The position numbers and the translations under genes were made by a program. From assembly GCA_936440205.1 (NCBI GenBank), contig OW387148.1:15369961-15433960 (forward strand): a stretch of DNA of 64,000 bases, written 5' to 3'. This DNA is from Lepidonotus clava (Eukaryota > Annelida > Polychaeta > Phyllodocida > Polynoidae). The notes beneath the pieces were generated by a model. That model was not told the origin of the DNA and did no database searches. It worked only from the letters and a program-made list of their open reading frames with translations. Position 1 is the stretch's first letter. Each line of letters opens with the position of its first letter. Shown here in pieces: positions 24,046-37,245 of the stretch.

Positions 24046-25044
24046 GGGCTGCGTTCTTGAGTGCCAATTTTTAACCCTGTTTTGGCTAACTTATATTTGT
24101 AGACCCTATTTGAGAGTGGTGCATTCTTGAGTGTGTGTTCAGTCTGCCTCTCTTAGATAACAGCTAAAAATATCCCTCTATATGGCATTTAAAACTGTTC
24201 TCAAGTGCACCAGAAATAAGTCTAAGTTAGCTGAGAATGGGCTATTTTTGGCTCCAATGTAAAACTCCTCTCAGCCAACAATAAGTGTCTATGAATTTGT
24301 ACAAAAATGTGCAACTACTAAAGAATATGTTAAAATATTAGAAAAAAAGTACTATATTCTGAAAGCTGAGATGTTATGCTAGAGTTACATGTAAGTAAAA
24401 TACAAAAATCTTATCTTAAAACCCAATAAATAGTGTTTAGAAAACCTCTGTCCCATTTTCAGTGAAGAGTGTCTGTATGCTAAGATACCTCTGTCATGCA
24501 CAACTTACTGGGGCACAAAGGTGCACCTGAAAAGATTATGTAACACTGGTGCCAGTGGTTGTTGAGACTGGTGCCAGCAATTATAGCCCCTCAGTAGTCA
24601 ATGATCCTTCACCTGTCAATCACAATTAACTGTCTGCCCACTGTCTGGGTGCACCAGAAGGGCCCTGACAATGGTCATGCTCCAATGCACACACTTCATT
24701 TTTTTCCTGACACTTTTTGGTATCTAAATCATTATGAAATAGGTGAAATCATACACCAAAGGAAAGCCACAGGAGTAAGCCAATTTTAGATGTAGCTTAT
24801 ATATAAAATGATCTAATATCTCCTGGGAAAATATGTGAAATATCAAAATACATGTGTTTTCAATGTGCTAAGGGAGGAGAAGGTCCCCCAGGAAATATGA
24901 GCCCTGTATGTGTTATTGCACCAACTGCCCTTAACCCAATCAGGGCTGACTTATTTTTGGCACTTGGGAACATCCATATGTAAGTTGGGCAGTTAAAAAT
25001 AAGTTAGCTGACCCAGCAACGGGGTTGAGTCAAGAACGCAGCCC
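24046..25044 (+). mobile_element. Left arm of a 2-kb inverted pair (non-autonomous DNA transposon)
   Basis: It starts GGGCTGCGTTCTTGAG and ends TCAAGAACGCAGCCC, so this arm has its own terminal inverted repeats (15 bases perfect, extended imperfectly through AACCC and GCTAACTTA motifs). A 62-codon frame inside recurs in the other arm but looks like chance. No transposase is encoded. The ends resemble hAT-type CAGGG termini. Confidence 0.75.
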
Positions 25045-25045
25045 A

Positions 25046-26037
25046 GGGCTGCGTTCCTGACTCAACCCTGTTGCTGGCTTAGCTGACTTACTTTTAACTG
25101 GCCAAGTTATCTGGGGGTGTTGCTAAGAGCCAAAAATAAGTCAGGCCTGATTGGGTTAAGGGCAATTGGTGCAATACACATACAGGGCTAATATTTCCTG
25201 GGGGACCTTCTCCTCCCTTAGCACATTGAAAACACATGTATTTTGATATTTCACATATTTTCTCATGAAATATTAGATCAATTTTGTGTATAAGCTATGT
25301 CAAAATTTAGCTTACTCCTGTGGCTTTCCATTGGGGTATGATTTCACCTATTTCATAATGATTTAGATACCAAAAAGTGTCAGGAAAAAATTGAAGTGTG
25401 TGCATTAGAGCATGACCATGGTCAGAGCCCTTCTGGTGCACCCAGACAGTGGGCAGACAGGTAATTGTGATTGACAGGTGAAGGATCATTGTCTACTGAG
25501 GGGCTACAATTGCTGGCACCAGTCTCAACGACCACTGGCACCAGTGTTACATAATCGATTCAGGTGCCCCAGTAAGTTGTGCATAACAGAGGTATCTTAG
25601 CATACAGACACAGTCTTCACTGAAAATGGGACAGAGGTTTTCTAAACACTATTTACTGGGTTTTAAGTTAAGATTTTTGTAATGTTTTTTACATGTAACT
25701 CCAGCATAACATCTCAGCTTTCAGAATATAGCACTTTTTTTCTAATGTTTTAACACATCCTTTAGAAGTTTCACATTTTTGTACACATTCATAGACACTT
25801 ATTGTTGGCTCAGAGGTGTTTTACATTGGAGCCAAAAATAGCCCGTTCTCAGCTAACTTAGACTTATTTCTGGTGCACTTGAGAACGGTTTTAAATGCCA
25901 TTTAGAGAGATATTTTTAGCTGTCATCTAAGAGAGGCAGACTGAACACACACTCAAGAATGCACTGCTCTCAAATAGGGTCTAAAAATATAAGTTAGCCA
26001 AAACAGGGTTAAAAATTGGCACTCAAGAACGCAGCCC
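25046..26037 (-). mobile_element. Right arm of the inverted pair
   Basis: This is a reverse-complement copy of 24046-25044 over nearly its full length, with scattered mismatches and small indels. The two arms meet at CGCAGCCC-A-GGGCTGCG, a perfect palindrome with one central A at 25045. No convincing target duplication was found at the outer ends. Confidence 0.75.
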
Positions 26038-26250
26038 AGGTCTGTATACTTGAACGAAGGGGTGGGGAACTAAGAAAGGAATGTACATCTTGAATAGAAG
26101 GTCTGGCATTTACATCATCTAGACCCAGATCACCGGTAGCACTGCACACTATAAGGTGGGGGGAGGGGAGGGGACAGTTGGGCAGACAAGGCTACCTTTG
26201 TAGCGGGGTTTGAAGGATCCAAATTTGATGTAGGTCAGGTACACACAGGT

Positions 26251-26263
26251 AGGTCAAAGGTCA
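26251..26263 (+). promoter_or_regulatory. Perfect DR1 nuclear-receptor motif
   Basis: AGGTCAAAGGTCA matches the direct-repeat-1 consensus bound by RXR, HNF4 or PPAR-type receptors. Another AGGTCA half-site starts at 26232. Function is not shown. Confidence 0.4.
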
Positions 26264-26555
26264 ATGTGTGCTCACTTGGTAACGCGACATTATATTACCC
26301 ACTGCTTCAATAATGTCTTTCAGGACTGTTGGTAGCACCTTTTTATACTCCTCCGTTTTTGTTGCTATGCACACAGATGCAGTTGGTGCAATTGGTTTTT
26401 AAAGGTTGGTAGTTTAACTTTTTATACGCAAGCAGCCATCTCCCATTGCTTTTCTCTTATTGATGCAAACACTCCAGCACAGGTGCAATATTATCAGATC
26501 AATTCGAATCTGTAAGCGATTACTATATCGGACAATCCATGGGGTAAATCTGAAC

Positions 26556-26745
26556 AGTGGGGGATCCAAGGCGGGCGGGCAAAAAGAGCAATTGTTCCTC
26601 CCCCCGACACAAGGGAGAAACGTTTGGCATATCAAAATGGGAAGGTCTTGTGTTTTTTACCTTTCATTTGTATAAGGCTGGACACGGTTTAGCACCACCC
26701 CCCCCCCCCCCCAACCCCCAGAGCACTGGATCTGGATCTGCCCCA
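26556..26745. repeat. GGATCC-type dispersed repeat with poly(C)
   Basis: It starts GGGGGATCCAAGGCGGGCGG and ends near a poly(C) run (26698-26712) and CACTGGATCTGGATCTGCC. The ends are roughly inverted and resemble the repeats at 38635 and 63640. Confidence 0.4.
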
Positions 26746-29110
26746 GCTGAATGCTTTTGACTGATATCAGGAGCCATCAAGATGGTACCTTAGGCCTATA
26801 CAGAATTATGACTCATGTTACAGCACAGAGGGTCTAATCCCTCCCAAGGTCCCTATCAGTTTGATACACGTGCACATGCATATGGATCCCTCACTAAGCT
26901 GGGATCAGTGTAGATTACTGTTCTATTCAAGTAGTCCCTACTTGACCTAGTGCCCTGACCGTGGTTTAATGATGATTACAGGGTCAGAGATCAGAAAACT
27001 AGGGCGGCGCGGCAGGTCCTACAAACGGGTTTGGGTCATGCCGTGACGGTTACTAATTTGGCTTAGGATTGAAGGGATATTGAAGGGGGTGTTTGCATGT
27101 CTCAGATATGGTCATGACTTTCAATAAATTGATACTTGATTGGTGTCGGATATCGACCAATAAAAGCTCATATCACAAATATCGTCCTATTTGCTATCCT
27201 TTCAACAAAACACCATCTTGATTGCTATTTTCATAAATAATATAGATGCTTTTACCTTATTCCTTCCTAAACTGCATGGTAAAAAGAAATTATGAGCTTA
27301 CTAACTGTTAGGAGTCCAACACCCTACTTGAAAGGACTGACACTCTACCCTTTTTGCCATTGACGGAGCACTATTCAAAACTATCCAAGCTACAAATATC
27401 TGGGCTATTTAGGAGCATGTTGTCACGCATATACGATTGATACACAAAGCGTGGTTTTGCAGTTGAATGGAATTGAAACGATCATGTGAAATGAGCAATA
27501 ACTATAACAAATGTAACGCCTTGTAATAACACGATACTGATCTAAATGTACGAAACGGCCTTTTAGTTCACTCTTCGTATACAGCTGGGCTTCACAATAT
27601 GCGCACAATTATACTAGTTTAGAAAACCTAAAGCTACGATCAGCTGTTACGTCGGTCGGGTTAAGTTTTCACCTTACAAGAGTATAAGGGTTATAACTTT
27701 AATTGGAAGTATATGTTCTAACTATGCTTCTGCCAAACAGGAAACAATCAGACATATAATTAGTATAAGTAAAATACATGCCCTGTTTCCTTGGACCACT
27801 CGCACAGAAACTGTGAACATGATAATTACATTTGATTAGCAGCAGGCGGCTTTATCATGGGGTGATTAGTAAAATCACCGAGGGACACATATATCTCTAC
27901 TCTGCTGACTGTAGAACCCTTTATCTTCCTATGTTAACCATCGCACATGGACAGGAGGAGCCCCTTTTTGTGCATAAACTGTTATTCAGTAATAAACACC
28001 AGAGTTGCCTCTGTTTCTCAGTTCATTACAAAAAGGAAGAAAAGAGTGACATTTTTCTGTATTATAGATACATGATTAAATCTATGGGCATGGCAACCAG
28101 AGAAGGTGAAGTGAGAAGGAACAGGCACAGCCCAGTCTCGAAATGGCACTCGTACTCCAGCAGGCAAGTTTAGAGATGTCCACTGCATCATGCCCCCCCA
28201 TGCATAATGTATGCAAAGCACATACGCTTATAGCTGTAGCTTCTTATTACATCAATATAATATTATAAGCTTCAAATATCTGTATATGCAATAAGCCTCA
28301 ATCCCAGTTTAAAACAAAATAGAAATTCACCTTGAAAATAATTGTTACAATTGCTTGTCCAACCTTTATACAAACACAAAATGGCATGGGCTTATTGCCA
28401 TTCCAGGTTTCAGATAATATATGAATGATGCCAACATAAAGCTGATCACCCCCTATACAAGCTTTCACTGTCCGTGCATCCTGCATACAATAGGTCGGCA
28501 CAGAAGGCCATCCCAAGTCGTCCTCAGATTATCTGAAAGCTGACGACCCTGTTCACATAGTAGTCTACCAACACAATGGGTGTGACCTGAATAGGAAAGC
28601 CACAAGGCATACAGGTGTATAAATAGGGATATGGAGGTTAGGGGTTAGTGATGTTTCTTATCTAGGATCATGAAAAGGATCAAATTTGCCTGTATTTCTA
28701 GTAATACATCATTTTGGATAAGTGCACAATCTATTCTCTATGTCCGACCTATGGTTTCTTCCAAGCTTAAGGGGGAGGAGGTTAACGATCAGAATCAAGA
28801 GTTAGCAAAGAGCCATCATGATTTAATAGTCAAACATAGAGATTTGTTATACCACTAGATAGTTTATGTATTTACTGCTTGCGCATAAATACAGGTCTAT
28901 ATTCGATCTCAGTCACTTAACATTAAGTTCCACAAGCTGCATACAAGAATTGCAATGAGAATGGCTTTTCTGATCTTTTCGTTTTACAATAATTCTGATT
29001 GTTCTTCGTCTGACTCAAATGTCGTTTTACAATTCTGACACATCTCGGTATTAAATCTAACCAACACCATGGGTTGATAAAGAGTTTGGCTCTTCGTTGT
29101 TGCTCTTACA

Positions 29111-29130
29111 CCCCCCCCCCCCCCGCCCCA
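29111..29130. repeat. Poly(C) tract
   Basis: A run of about 14 C residues followed by GCCCC. Confidence 0.9.
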
Positions 29131-29525
29131 CTCCAATCCTCTAACCACACACTGTGACTTCTACAATACCGGACTACAGTGTCTGCATACAAATGGGACA
29201 TCCACTCACCTGCCCATCTAATCATCCTACACTATAGACTACCTGCTGCCCTACCTGGGTGAGTCACTGGGATCTGGTCCTTATTATAACCCCCCTTGAC
29301 TCACCTTGCCTTACCTGTAAAGTCGGCCTTAACTTTGTGACTAATAGTAATACACTTTCCAGACGTTCCCTGGACAGACTTCATGCTCAATCAGAAGTCT
29401 GCGATATCAGCTAGATATAGTTTAGAGTTTAGTAGATTGGAGGGATGTCTGATTGCATTTTCTTCCTTTGCCACAGGCAATCAAAGTTGGTTCAATGTGT
29501 TGTTGACTCTGGTTTTACAGCATTT

Positions 29526-29733
29526 GCATGAAACAGACTAACTCTTAACCTGTCAGTTAGGGTGGACAATTTTCGAAGGCTTGCAATGGAACAAACAAAT
29601 ATAATAACGATAAAAAGGTGTGCTTTATGGCATGAAACAGACTAACTCTTAACCTGTCAGTTAGGGTGGACAATTTTCGAAGGCTTGCAATGGAACAAAC
29701 AAATATAATAACGATAAAAAGGTGTGCTTTATG
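29526..29733. repeat. Perfect 104-bp tandem duplication
   Basis: Copy 1 (29526-29629) and copy 2 (29630-29733) begin GCATGAAACAGACTAACTC and appear identical base for base. This indicates a very recent duplication or an assembly artefact. Confidence 0.95.
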
Positions 29734-32267
29734 AGGAATTCTCATGTGCTATATTGTTGTGCAATATGCGTAAATTTATCTCGCAGTGCATATTGCATAA
29801 GTCTACTGCAAACTATAACTGCAGTAGTCATGATTTCTCACATGTTTTGATCAAAGATAAACTGAAATCAATCTCCTCAGATTTTAACAGACTTACTTTA
29901 GTGTACAGCGTGAGGAGGGGGTGTTAGGGGACAATATTGCATAAGCAACATTGTAAAGGACTGAATACTGGTAAGGTACATTATGGTCCTGATTATATTT
30001 AAAAAGAGATAGTTAGGCCTATATTTTTACAACTGTAGGTAATATACGATGCAGATTCTATCGTTAAACATGACCAGGAGTCTCGATGAGATTAATGACC
30101 TATTTTGATGATAGGTAAAATGAAATGCATTCAGACAAATCGTGACATGTAAGAAAGCCTTCTCTCTACAAAACTGTCATTCTGTTATTGATATATCAAG
30201 TCAGGACGTCTCTCATCTCAGGTGTCGGTGTCACAGTGTCAGTTAGACAGCTTAAGGCCCTGACAGTGACGCTGTCACAGCGTCTCATCCCACCTTCCCC
30301 ATCTGGGTCAGCCCAACGCTGCCGGCAAGTGCAAACCTCACATGGCAGCGCCGGCTTAGCAATGCATTATTCTACTAACTCCCAATAAAAACATCTAAAC
30401 AGTCCATACACTAGTAGGGCATTACCTACAAGCAATGCTGCCTATTGCCAACGTTGAGAAAGCAAAGATCGGGTCCTTCAAAATGGGTGGGACAATAACG
30501 CACTGATTTTAAAGCTGGAGGCAGTTGGGTTTGGACTGAGACTTCACTGACATGTTGTGCACGTACTCCCTGAGACCTACTATGTCGGTATGTGTCTGCC
30601 CCTCTCACCTGGGCCTCACCTGGCCAACCTACACACCTGACAGCCCCCAATGACACCTGTACCAGGTGAATAAGGGTGAGAAAATTGACCAGGACTGTGG
30701 GAAAAGGTTTGGGTTGACTCACCTGAGCTCTGCTGTCTGTGTGTTAAAGTACGTAGGTCCTACTGCTGTACGGGGGACAGGCGGCCGTCAGTTAGTGGGT
30801 GAGTGTGTGTGTGTGGCAGTGTGGGGGCTGTGTCACCGTGTAGGTGTGTGTGTAGGGGGGGGGCAGAGGTAGGCTAAAGGTGGGAGTGTATAGGGGCCAG
30901 GTCAATAGGTTTAGTAAGGGCTGGGACAGCAGGTGTCATTTGTAAAGGTTATATATAGGTCCTCCGGTAGGTAAATAACCAGTCTCAATCAATCTGGACT
31001 CAGGGGAAGGTACTTGTCCAGGTCAGATCTAAGACTATTTAATGAGGGCTAAGGGGGTTGGAGTCCGATGGGGGTGGGGTCAAGTGAGGGAAGTAGAATG
31101 GGGGACGCACTCTTGGCCAAGAAACGTCACTGCTAAAGATATTATATATTGTATATCGGGACATTTCCAGGGCGTGAATATCCATAGATATTGACGCTTG
31201 CGTACATTCAGTAAACGACAAGGTATAGTCAAATGCGCCACTTAAATGTATATCAGGGAGCCACCAGCTTTAATCAAGAAGTTGTCGTGCAGTGGGCGTA
31301 TGGCGCTGCTTCAACCACCTGTTGTTCCTCTACCCGCATGTGGGCGCGCCTGAAAACAAGGCCTCTCCAGGGGTCGTTGTATCCTGTTGGCCCAAAAGCT
31401 TTAAGAAGCTGCTTTAAAACTTACAGGTACCCCCTCTCACCACCACTCGCTAGAAAATCGTGTATATATATACGCAGTTCAGAATGCAAGGAGGACCCAC
31501 TTTTTCTAAATTTTCCTTTTTTGTCATAATTTGTGGGAATCAATATGGACCTTCAGTGAAGTGGACTTCGTAAGCGCCACTACTATGTCCAGGCTCTTTA
31601 TAATCAAGTTTCGAGAAATTCAGATTCATCTTACTATTGAATTATCGTTCATACTATAATATGATACAGGTTTTAGCTGAAGAAAATTTCCTTCTGTCAT
31701 TAGTAAATTATCAAAAAATACATAAATAATTTATCATCAGAAAAATTAGTTCCCATCCATGATCTTTTATGTAATATTTTCAAACCTAAGTAACCTCCCC
31801 TCCCCCGTTTTCCACTCATTATACCGCCAATCATACTACTTGACCGCTGGGGGTTTCATCACCGGTCGTAATAGGTGGTCATTGGGCCTGTTATGTCAGT
31901 GGATTAGGGAAGTGCTATATTGGGCCACTGTCATGTTAATCCTAACCAGGTAACTGCACCCGCAGCTGGCGTTTACATACCTCCGTGGCAGGTTACGCCA
32001 TGGAAGCAAAGTGACGGATTAAACTGGACCGATATGCAACAAAGGGTTATGTTGGGCTATGTGCACTCTACAACGTTAAATCACGATGGGAAGAAGGGAG
32101 TACTGCGCAGAGTGACGGGAAAGCTCTGTGTCGTGTTCCTGACTTTTTGTTAAGAGTTGCAAATAAAAAAAATAGAACCATTACGACTAACGGCAGTTAT
32201 ACACTATAAATACTTTATTACGAAAAGCAAAGACATGATATAAAGCAAAGAAAATAAATGACGTGAT

Positions 32268-32698
32268 GCAGCAGGCGGGGGAGGGGGGGTCATGCTTCCA
32301 TGACCAAACATGACAAGGGGGGAGGGGTGTCAAACGATGCGTGACATCATATTGAAAAATTCAAAAAATTCTGAGGAAAATTGTAGGTAAAGACAGGATT
32401 TTCAATGCTGAAATATCTATTTTCAAGTAAGATAGATGATTTTTCTAAGGGTCTGGCTCCTAGGCAAGAACATTTCGGGCATTACCTGGCTTTCGGTCCC
32501 TGATTTTGTTCATCCCCATTTATACTTTATCTGCAATGGGGGGAGGGGGTGGGGGTGGGGGGTCAAGATGTTAATTCTAGAGGGGGTGGGGTGGGGGTCA
32601 AGGGTTGCATGACAAAACATGACAAGGGTGGGGGGGGGGGGGGGTCAAAAATTGTCAAAATAAAGCATGACCTCATTTATGGACGGCCCCTAAGATCT
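32268..32698 (+). repeat. G-rich repeat with CATGACAAGGG...GGGTCAAA modules
   Basis: Two related modules are present: near 32318 (CATGACAAGGGGGGAGGGG then TGTCAAA) and near 32617 (CATGACAAGGGTGGGG, a long G run, then GTCAAAAATTG). The second is followed by CATGACCTCATTTATGG. A third G-rich block lies at about 32537-32590. Probably an old dispersed repeat. Confidence 0.5.
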
Positions 32699-33785
32699 CG
32701 CCTGTGAACTCAGAATATCATATCCTAACCATTTCAAGGAGTAAGACAAAAGGCAAGCACTTTTAATTCAAAGTTTAGTCATCAAGACAGTAAGCTTAGC
32801 AATTATTATTGATCAGTATAATTGTGTAACCCTACAAATTTTGATCCTATTGGAAATTAGATATGTTATTATAGAGAACACTTTTATAGCTCTGATTCAG
32901 TTATATGTATCCTAATTTCACTATTGTGAAGAAAAGTCTCGTTGGATACAATACTAAAATCTTTTAATTTGGCCATTACCCTTTGGCTGCTCTGGAATAG
33001 TGTTCTGATAGCATGGCTGGCGAAATGGTCAAACATTAATTTTGGTTCGAATAATAACGTAGTGAAAATTGACAATAAGATGACGTGTTTTCCCCATTCA
33101 AATCATGTCAGGAATAGGGATATGTCTTCTGCATTGTTTAGGCCATCTTCGTTCTCATAATTTACTTTGAAAAACCTCTCCTGTGAGATATGTTAAGAAA
33201 ATGAAATATTGCCTGGTAAAAATATTCTAGAAAAGGTGGTTATTGAAATACATGTACATGCATTACAATTGAAACATATATATAGAAATAGTAAAATTTA
33301 TTATGCTGTTCTTCATGCTAAACTATAAACCAATATGGCTTCAGAGTAATTTCGTTGAATGTTTGACCTTAGTTGACAGTAAAAGGAACATTATTTAAAA
33401 ATGATACCTCAATAGCACCTAGGCAAATGTTAGAAAACATGACAGGACATGGCAGCGGTAAAGAAATGGTCCACATAATTATTGTGATAAAAAGGAGATG
33501 CGTCATGATTTTCAAACATTTAATTGGCCTTCAGGGAATCATCGGTTGTGTGCTAACCTGACTGTAGATTTCAGAAACTCTTTTCAGATACCGGTTTGTA
33601 CTAAAAATACCCACTATCTAAACACCCGTACATTTGCAAAGAAACTTATTTCCAATATGAGGATCTATTAATACCATAGCATCAGCTTTTTTCTTTAAAA
33701 AAAATCCATTATTTTTATTCCGTTCGGTAAAGTCTGATTTAGGACATTGGAATGCTAATTCTGAGGTTTTACTCATTAAACCCGA

Positions 33786-33935
33786 AATCCTGTGACGTCA
33801 TCAGAGCCCCCTTCCTGGGTATCTTTTGTTATGATCACGTGACCTCGACCCCCCGACGCTGACTCAGGCTTTGGTCACGTGTTGCTCCAGGGCCCCGGGG
33901 GATCAGCCTGGGGGCGTTCGCTGAGGTCATTTAGG
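33786..33935. promoter_or_regulatory. GC-rich island with CRE, AP-1 and E-box motifs
   Basis: TGACGTCA at 33793-33800, CACGTG at 33836 and 33876, and TGACTCA at 33860 lie in a GC-rich patch surrounded by AT-rich DNA. No adjacent coding exon was found. It may be an enhancer or an orphan promoter. Confidence 0.4.
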
Positions 33936-35608
33936 GGTACGTTTGGGAATTACTCCATAATCGAATGTCTAGCGCAGCTCATGTTACTTGACAGTTGGCA
34001 GTAACATATTTTCAACACACCATTTGCCAATAGTTTTACAAATTGAATAAAATCAAAGGGAACATATATAGTATGAAGCACTGTGCTTCCTACATAAGGC
34101 CTATATCTAACTATTTTCTTTATACTTCTCCGTCTGATATAATCCTCCTTTAAATTGCATGTGTATATTAAGAGATACATATTCATCAAATAACTGACAC
34201 AAATAAATGGAAACAGTGAGCATTTATACTCCCTGGTGTACATGTAGCTTGCAATCCAGACTGAACTTGAAAAAAACAATAGCAGAATGGGAACGTGACT
34301 TTTCAACACTTTCCACTACAAAACCTCGTACTCACCGTTGTGCCACACATTTTGCCCTCTCCCCACATCCCCCTCTTTTCCCCTCTTTCCCCTGCCTGCT
34401 GCGGCCCTTCCCCCGCCCACCCACCTTTACCCCCCTCCCACCCCCCACCCCCCCCCCCCACCCATATGGTGCATCGGAAGTAAGGAGACAAGAGGCGGGC
34501 GGCGCCCACAGTCGGCTGTAAAATCGATGCCCGCAGCAAACCGCAGACTGCATGTACTACTACCCACTTAATACTCAGGGTTCGGACCCTAGAGTGAAGA
34601 GTGGGATATGGTTATAATGTGAACGACCTGTACATGGCCTCTAAAAGACGTAAGGTATATGGTTTTATGATCTATATGTGAGAAAGGCCAGGGTACTGAT
34701 GACGAGCCACCTCATGGATTGGATTTGTAAAAGTGTCTAGTATGATATTCATACTACGATAGCTCACAATATTCAATTTGGATCATTCTAAATTGAACTT
34801 GTCTTCTCCATAAATGTTTTTGTAGTACATACTTTGCGCAACGACTGATGGATAATTTGAAAGGGTAATTATAATTCTACACCATAGAATGTTGTAATGT
34901 GACCTTATGTGACATGAAATGAATTACTGAGCTGAAAAAAATGATTATGCGAGAGGCCTTGGTAGCTATACATGACTTGAACATCAATAGATGTAATGAT
35001 GATTGAAAAAAAATAGTTTAAAGTCTGCATTCAATTTTGATGAAAAGAGGCGTGTGTAATTCATTCAAGCTATCAATTGTCTATCATGCACTGAATTATA
35101 CAAACAAACATATTAGAATAACAATACTTGTAAAAACGGGTACTGTTGTTATAGGCCTATATGTAGGAGATATTCGTAACTAACTTTAGAAAGATATGTA
35201 TGTAATCAAGTAAGTACCTCTGCACCGTCAGTGATAAATACCCGGGAAATGACTATAGAACTGGCCGTTCTACTTAATGTGCCTGTGCCATGGGAGGCAG
35301 AGGGGTTGGTGTGGGATACGCTGTGGAGGGTCTGTACTCCGTCATACCAAAAATAGATGCAATAGATAGGCGTGGACAGACAAGAGCTCTGGCCTTGTGT
35401 GTCTCGCAGTAATAAACTCCCCAGTTGCAGCGTCTGTAATCTATCTTGTTATAGTGGCAGACTCAACATAACCAACTACTATAAAATAGTCGGTAATAGG
35501 GGCAGCTTCTGATTTATGTTTTTCAATGACATGTATAAAGTGCTTCGTTATATCATTGAGATAGATTTTGAAAGAACCGCATCACCAGTTTTACGGTTCT
35601 ATAAGCAG

Positions 35609-35610
<2 letters not shown>

Positions 35611-35653
<43 letters not shown>
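35611..35653. repeat. (TA)n microsatellite
   Basis: About 21 uninterrupted TA dinucleotides. Confidence 0.95.
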
Positions 35654-35655
<2 letters not shown>

Positions 35656-37245
35656 CCCTTGTACTGTTATATGCAACATAATTTCGGTGTGCTTGTGTAT
35701 ACATGTGTGCATACATTGTTCACGTGAATCGCTAGTCTCTGGCAGTAGGAATTTTCCCTCGCGAAAGACCTATACAGTATAACTGAGTAGGTCCCTGCTG
35801 GAGATTACTAGGAAAGTCTTCTAGCCCTCAGGATCTGAGAACACTACTCTTGTTTCCATCACATACATATACGGCGACCAATGCCATTAACCCTCCATGT
35901 GTGTATGAAGCCACCCTGTTCTATCACCACCGCAGCACTATAATATTATATGTAGCTGCGCCCTTAACACACATAGAGTACGAGATATAGATTAACTCTA
36001 TACCAGAGAATGGTATTTAGAAAGAGAACACTGCGTGTTAGTGGTGGTTGTAGGTCGCATATATGTAGGTCTAGGTGCACCCCGAACCACTGTGCCCCAG
36101 CTGATAGTTAACCCCCACCAGACCCTATAATGCTATAGCTGCATGTGTATACTATACATGGACCTATCTCAATAACCCCTTCGGAATAACTACAGTCTGC
36201 TATCACTCCCCGACCCCTCATCTTATTACAAACCACAAGTAATGAGTTGCATGCATTGTCTATGAGCCATATGCATAATGTATTACACTTGTCACTTAAA
36301 AGGGGGCAATTTACATATATAGGCAATTTTGATCATTGGGAGAATAAACCCAGAGTTCAAGCTTCCATCGGGTAAACTGGTTGGGCATTTAAGGTAAAAG
36401 AACTACCACATTGAATCAGTGTGCTATGTTTATTCAGAATGATATATACAGACTTAGAGGCCTATGCATCATTTATGTGAAAGGTTAATATTGACAGATC
36501 TGGAACTCCATAATAGGCGATTTTCCTATAACATAATTGTGTCCCTATTCCTTATGTTTGCTTTATTGCCCTATCCTCCCTCAAATAAACACCAGTGGCT
36601 AATAAAGACAGATAGACACTAGAGACAATGAAATGACATTATATTTACAATAGTCATTTTCTCTAATGATCAATCGCTAAGTACTTGGCTGTAAACTGTC
36701 TCTTGTGAATCTAGCATTCCTTTTTTATATGACATGGTTATATGAGACAGAACTGACACACAAATAGCCTATAGTAAACACATAGTAGTTGTTCCTGGCT
36801 CCCCAAAAAAGAAAATTGAAAACAATAGAAAATAATTACAGTCAGTGTCGGATAGTAATTATGATTAAATCCCACTAGAAGCGAGAGTGCTCATTAGAGA
36901 AAGACATAGGCTAAACCTGTGTAAATCACACCCCGTGCTCTATACATGTATCACCAAAATACAGGATAAATGTTTCTGTACTATTTCTATCACGTTTCCG
37001 AAAGCAGTTGCACTAATATAGGCCCTATAAATAAGGAAAATTCGGAGGTGGTGTTTCTCAGTCATTCATCAATATGCGTCCAATGCAGTATGGTGTACAT
37101 GTGATCTAGAAGGGGTTAACACGATGCAAGGATAGTTCTAGTTTAATAGCACGCATCAATACTTATATCGACGCCAAATGTATCAAACCACATACAGTAA
37201 CCCCCATATGTTAAACCGCTATCCTACCCGTAGCTTTAACCATAC

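Larger units (their letters stand above)
26746..33780. other. Gene-poor region
   Basis: No exon can be supported. Isolated donor-like motifs on the minus strand (near 29303 and 30720) could belong to non-coding transcripts. GT-rich DNA lies at about 30795-30860. Confidence 0.45.

Noticed and set aside
24601-25489. The repeated 60-codon frame in both palindrome arms as a conserved peptide
   Set aside because: It is preserved only because the arms are copies. It has no known domain or start context.
26150-26262. Minus-strand coding exon (TYIKFGSFKPRYK, donor AAAG|gtagcc)
   Set aside because: An in-frame stop lies just upstream with no acceptor between.
29160-29275. Plus-strand exon ending at gtgagtcac
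   Set aside because: A short open frame exists in one phase only, and there is no partner exon or family match.
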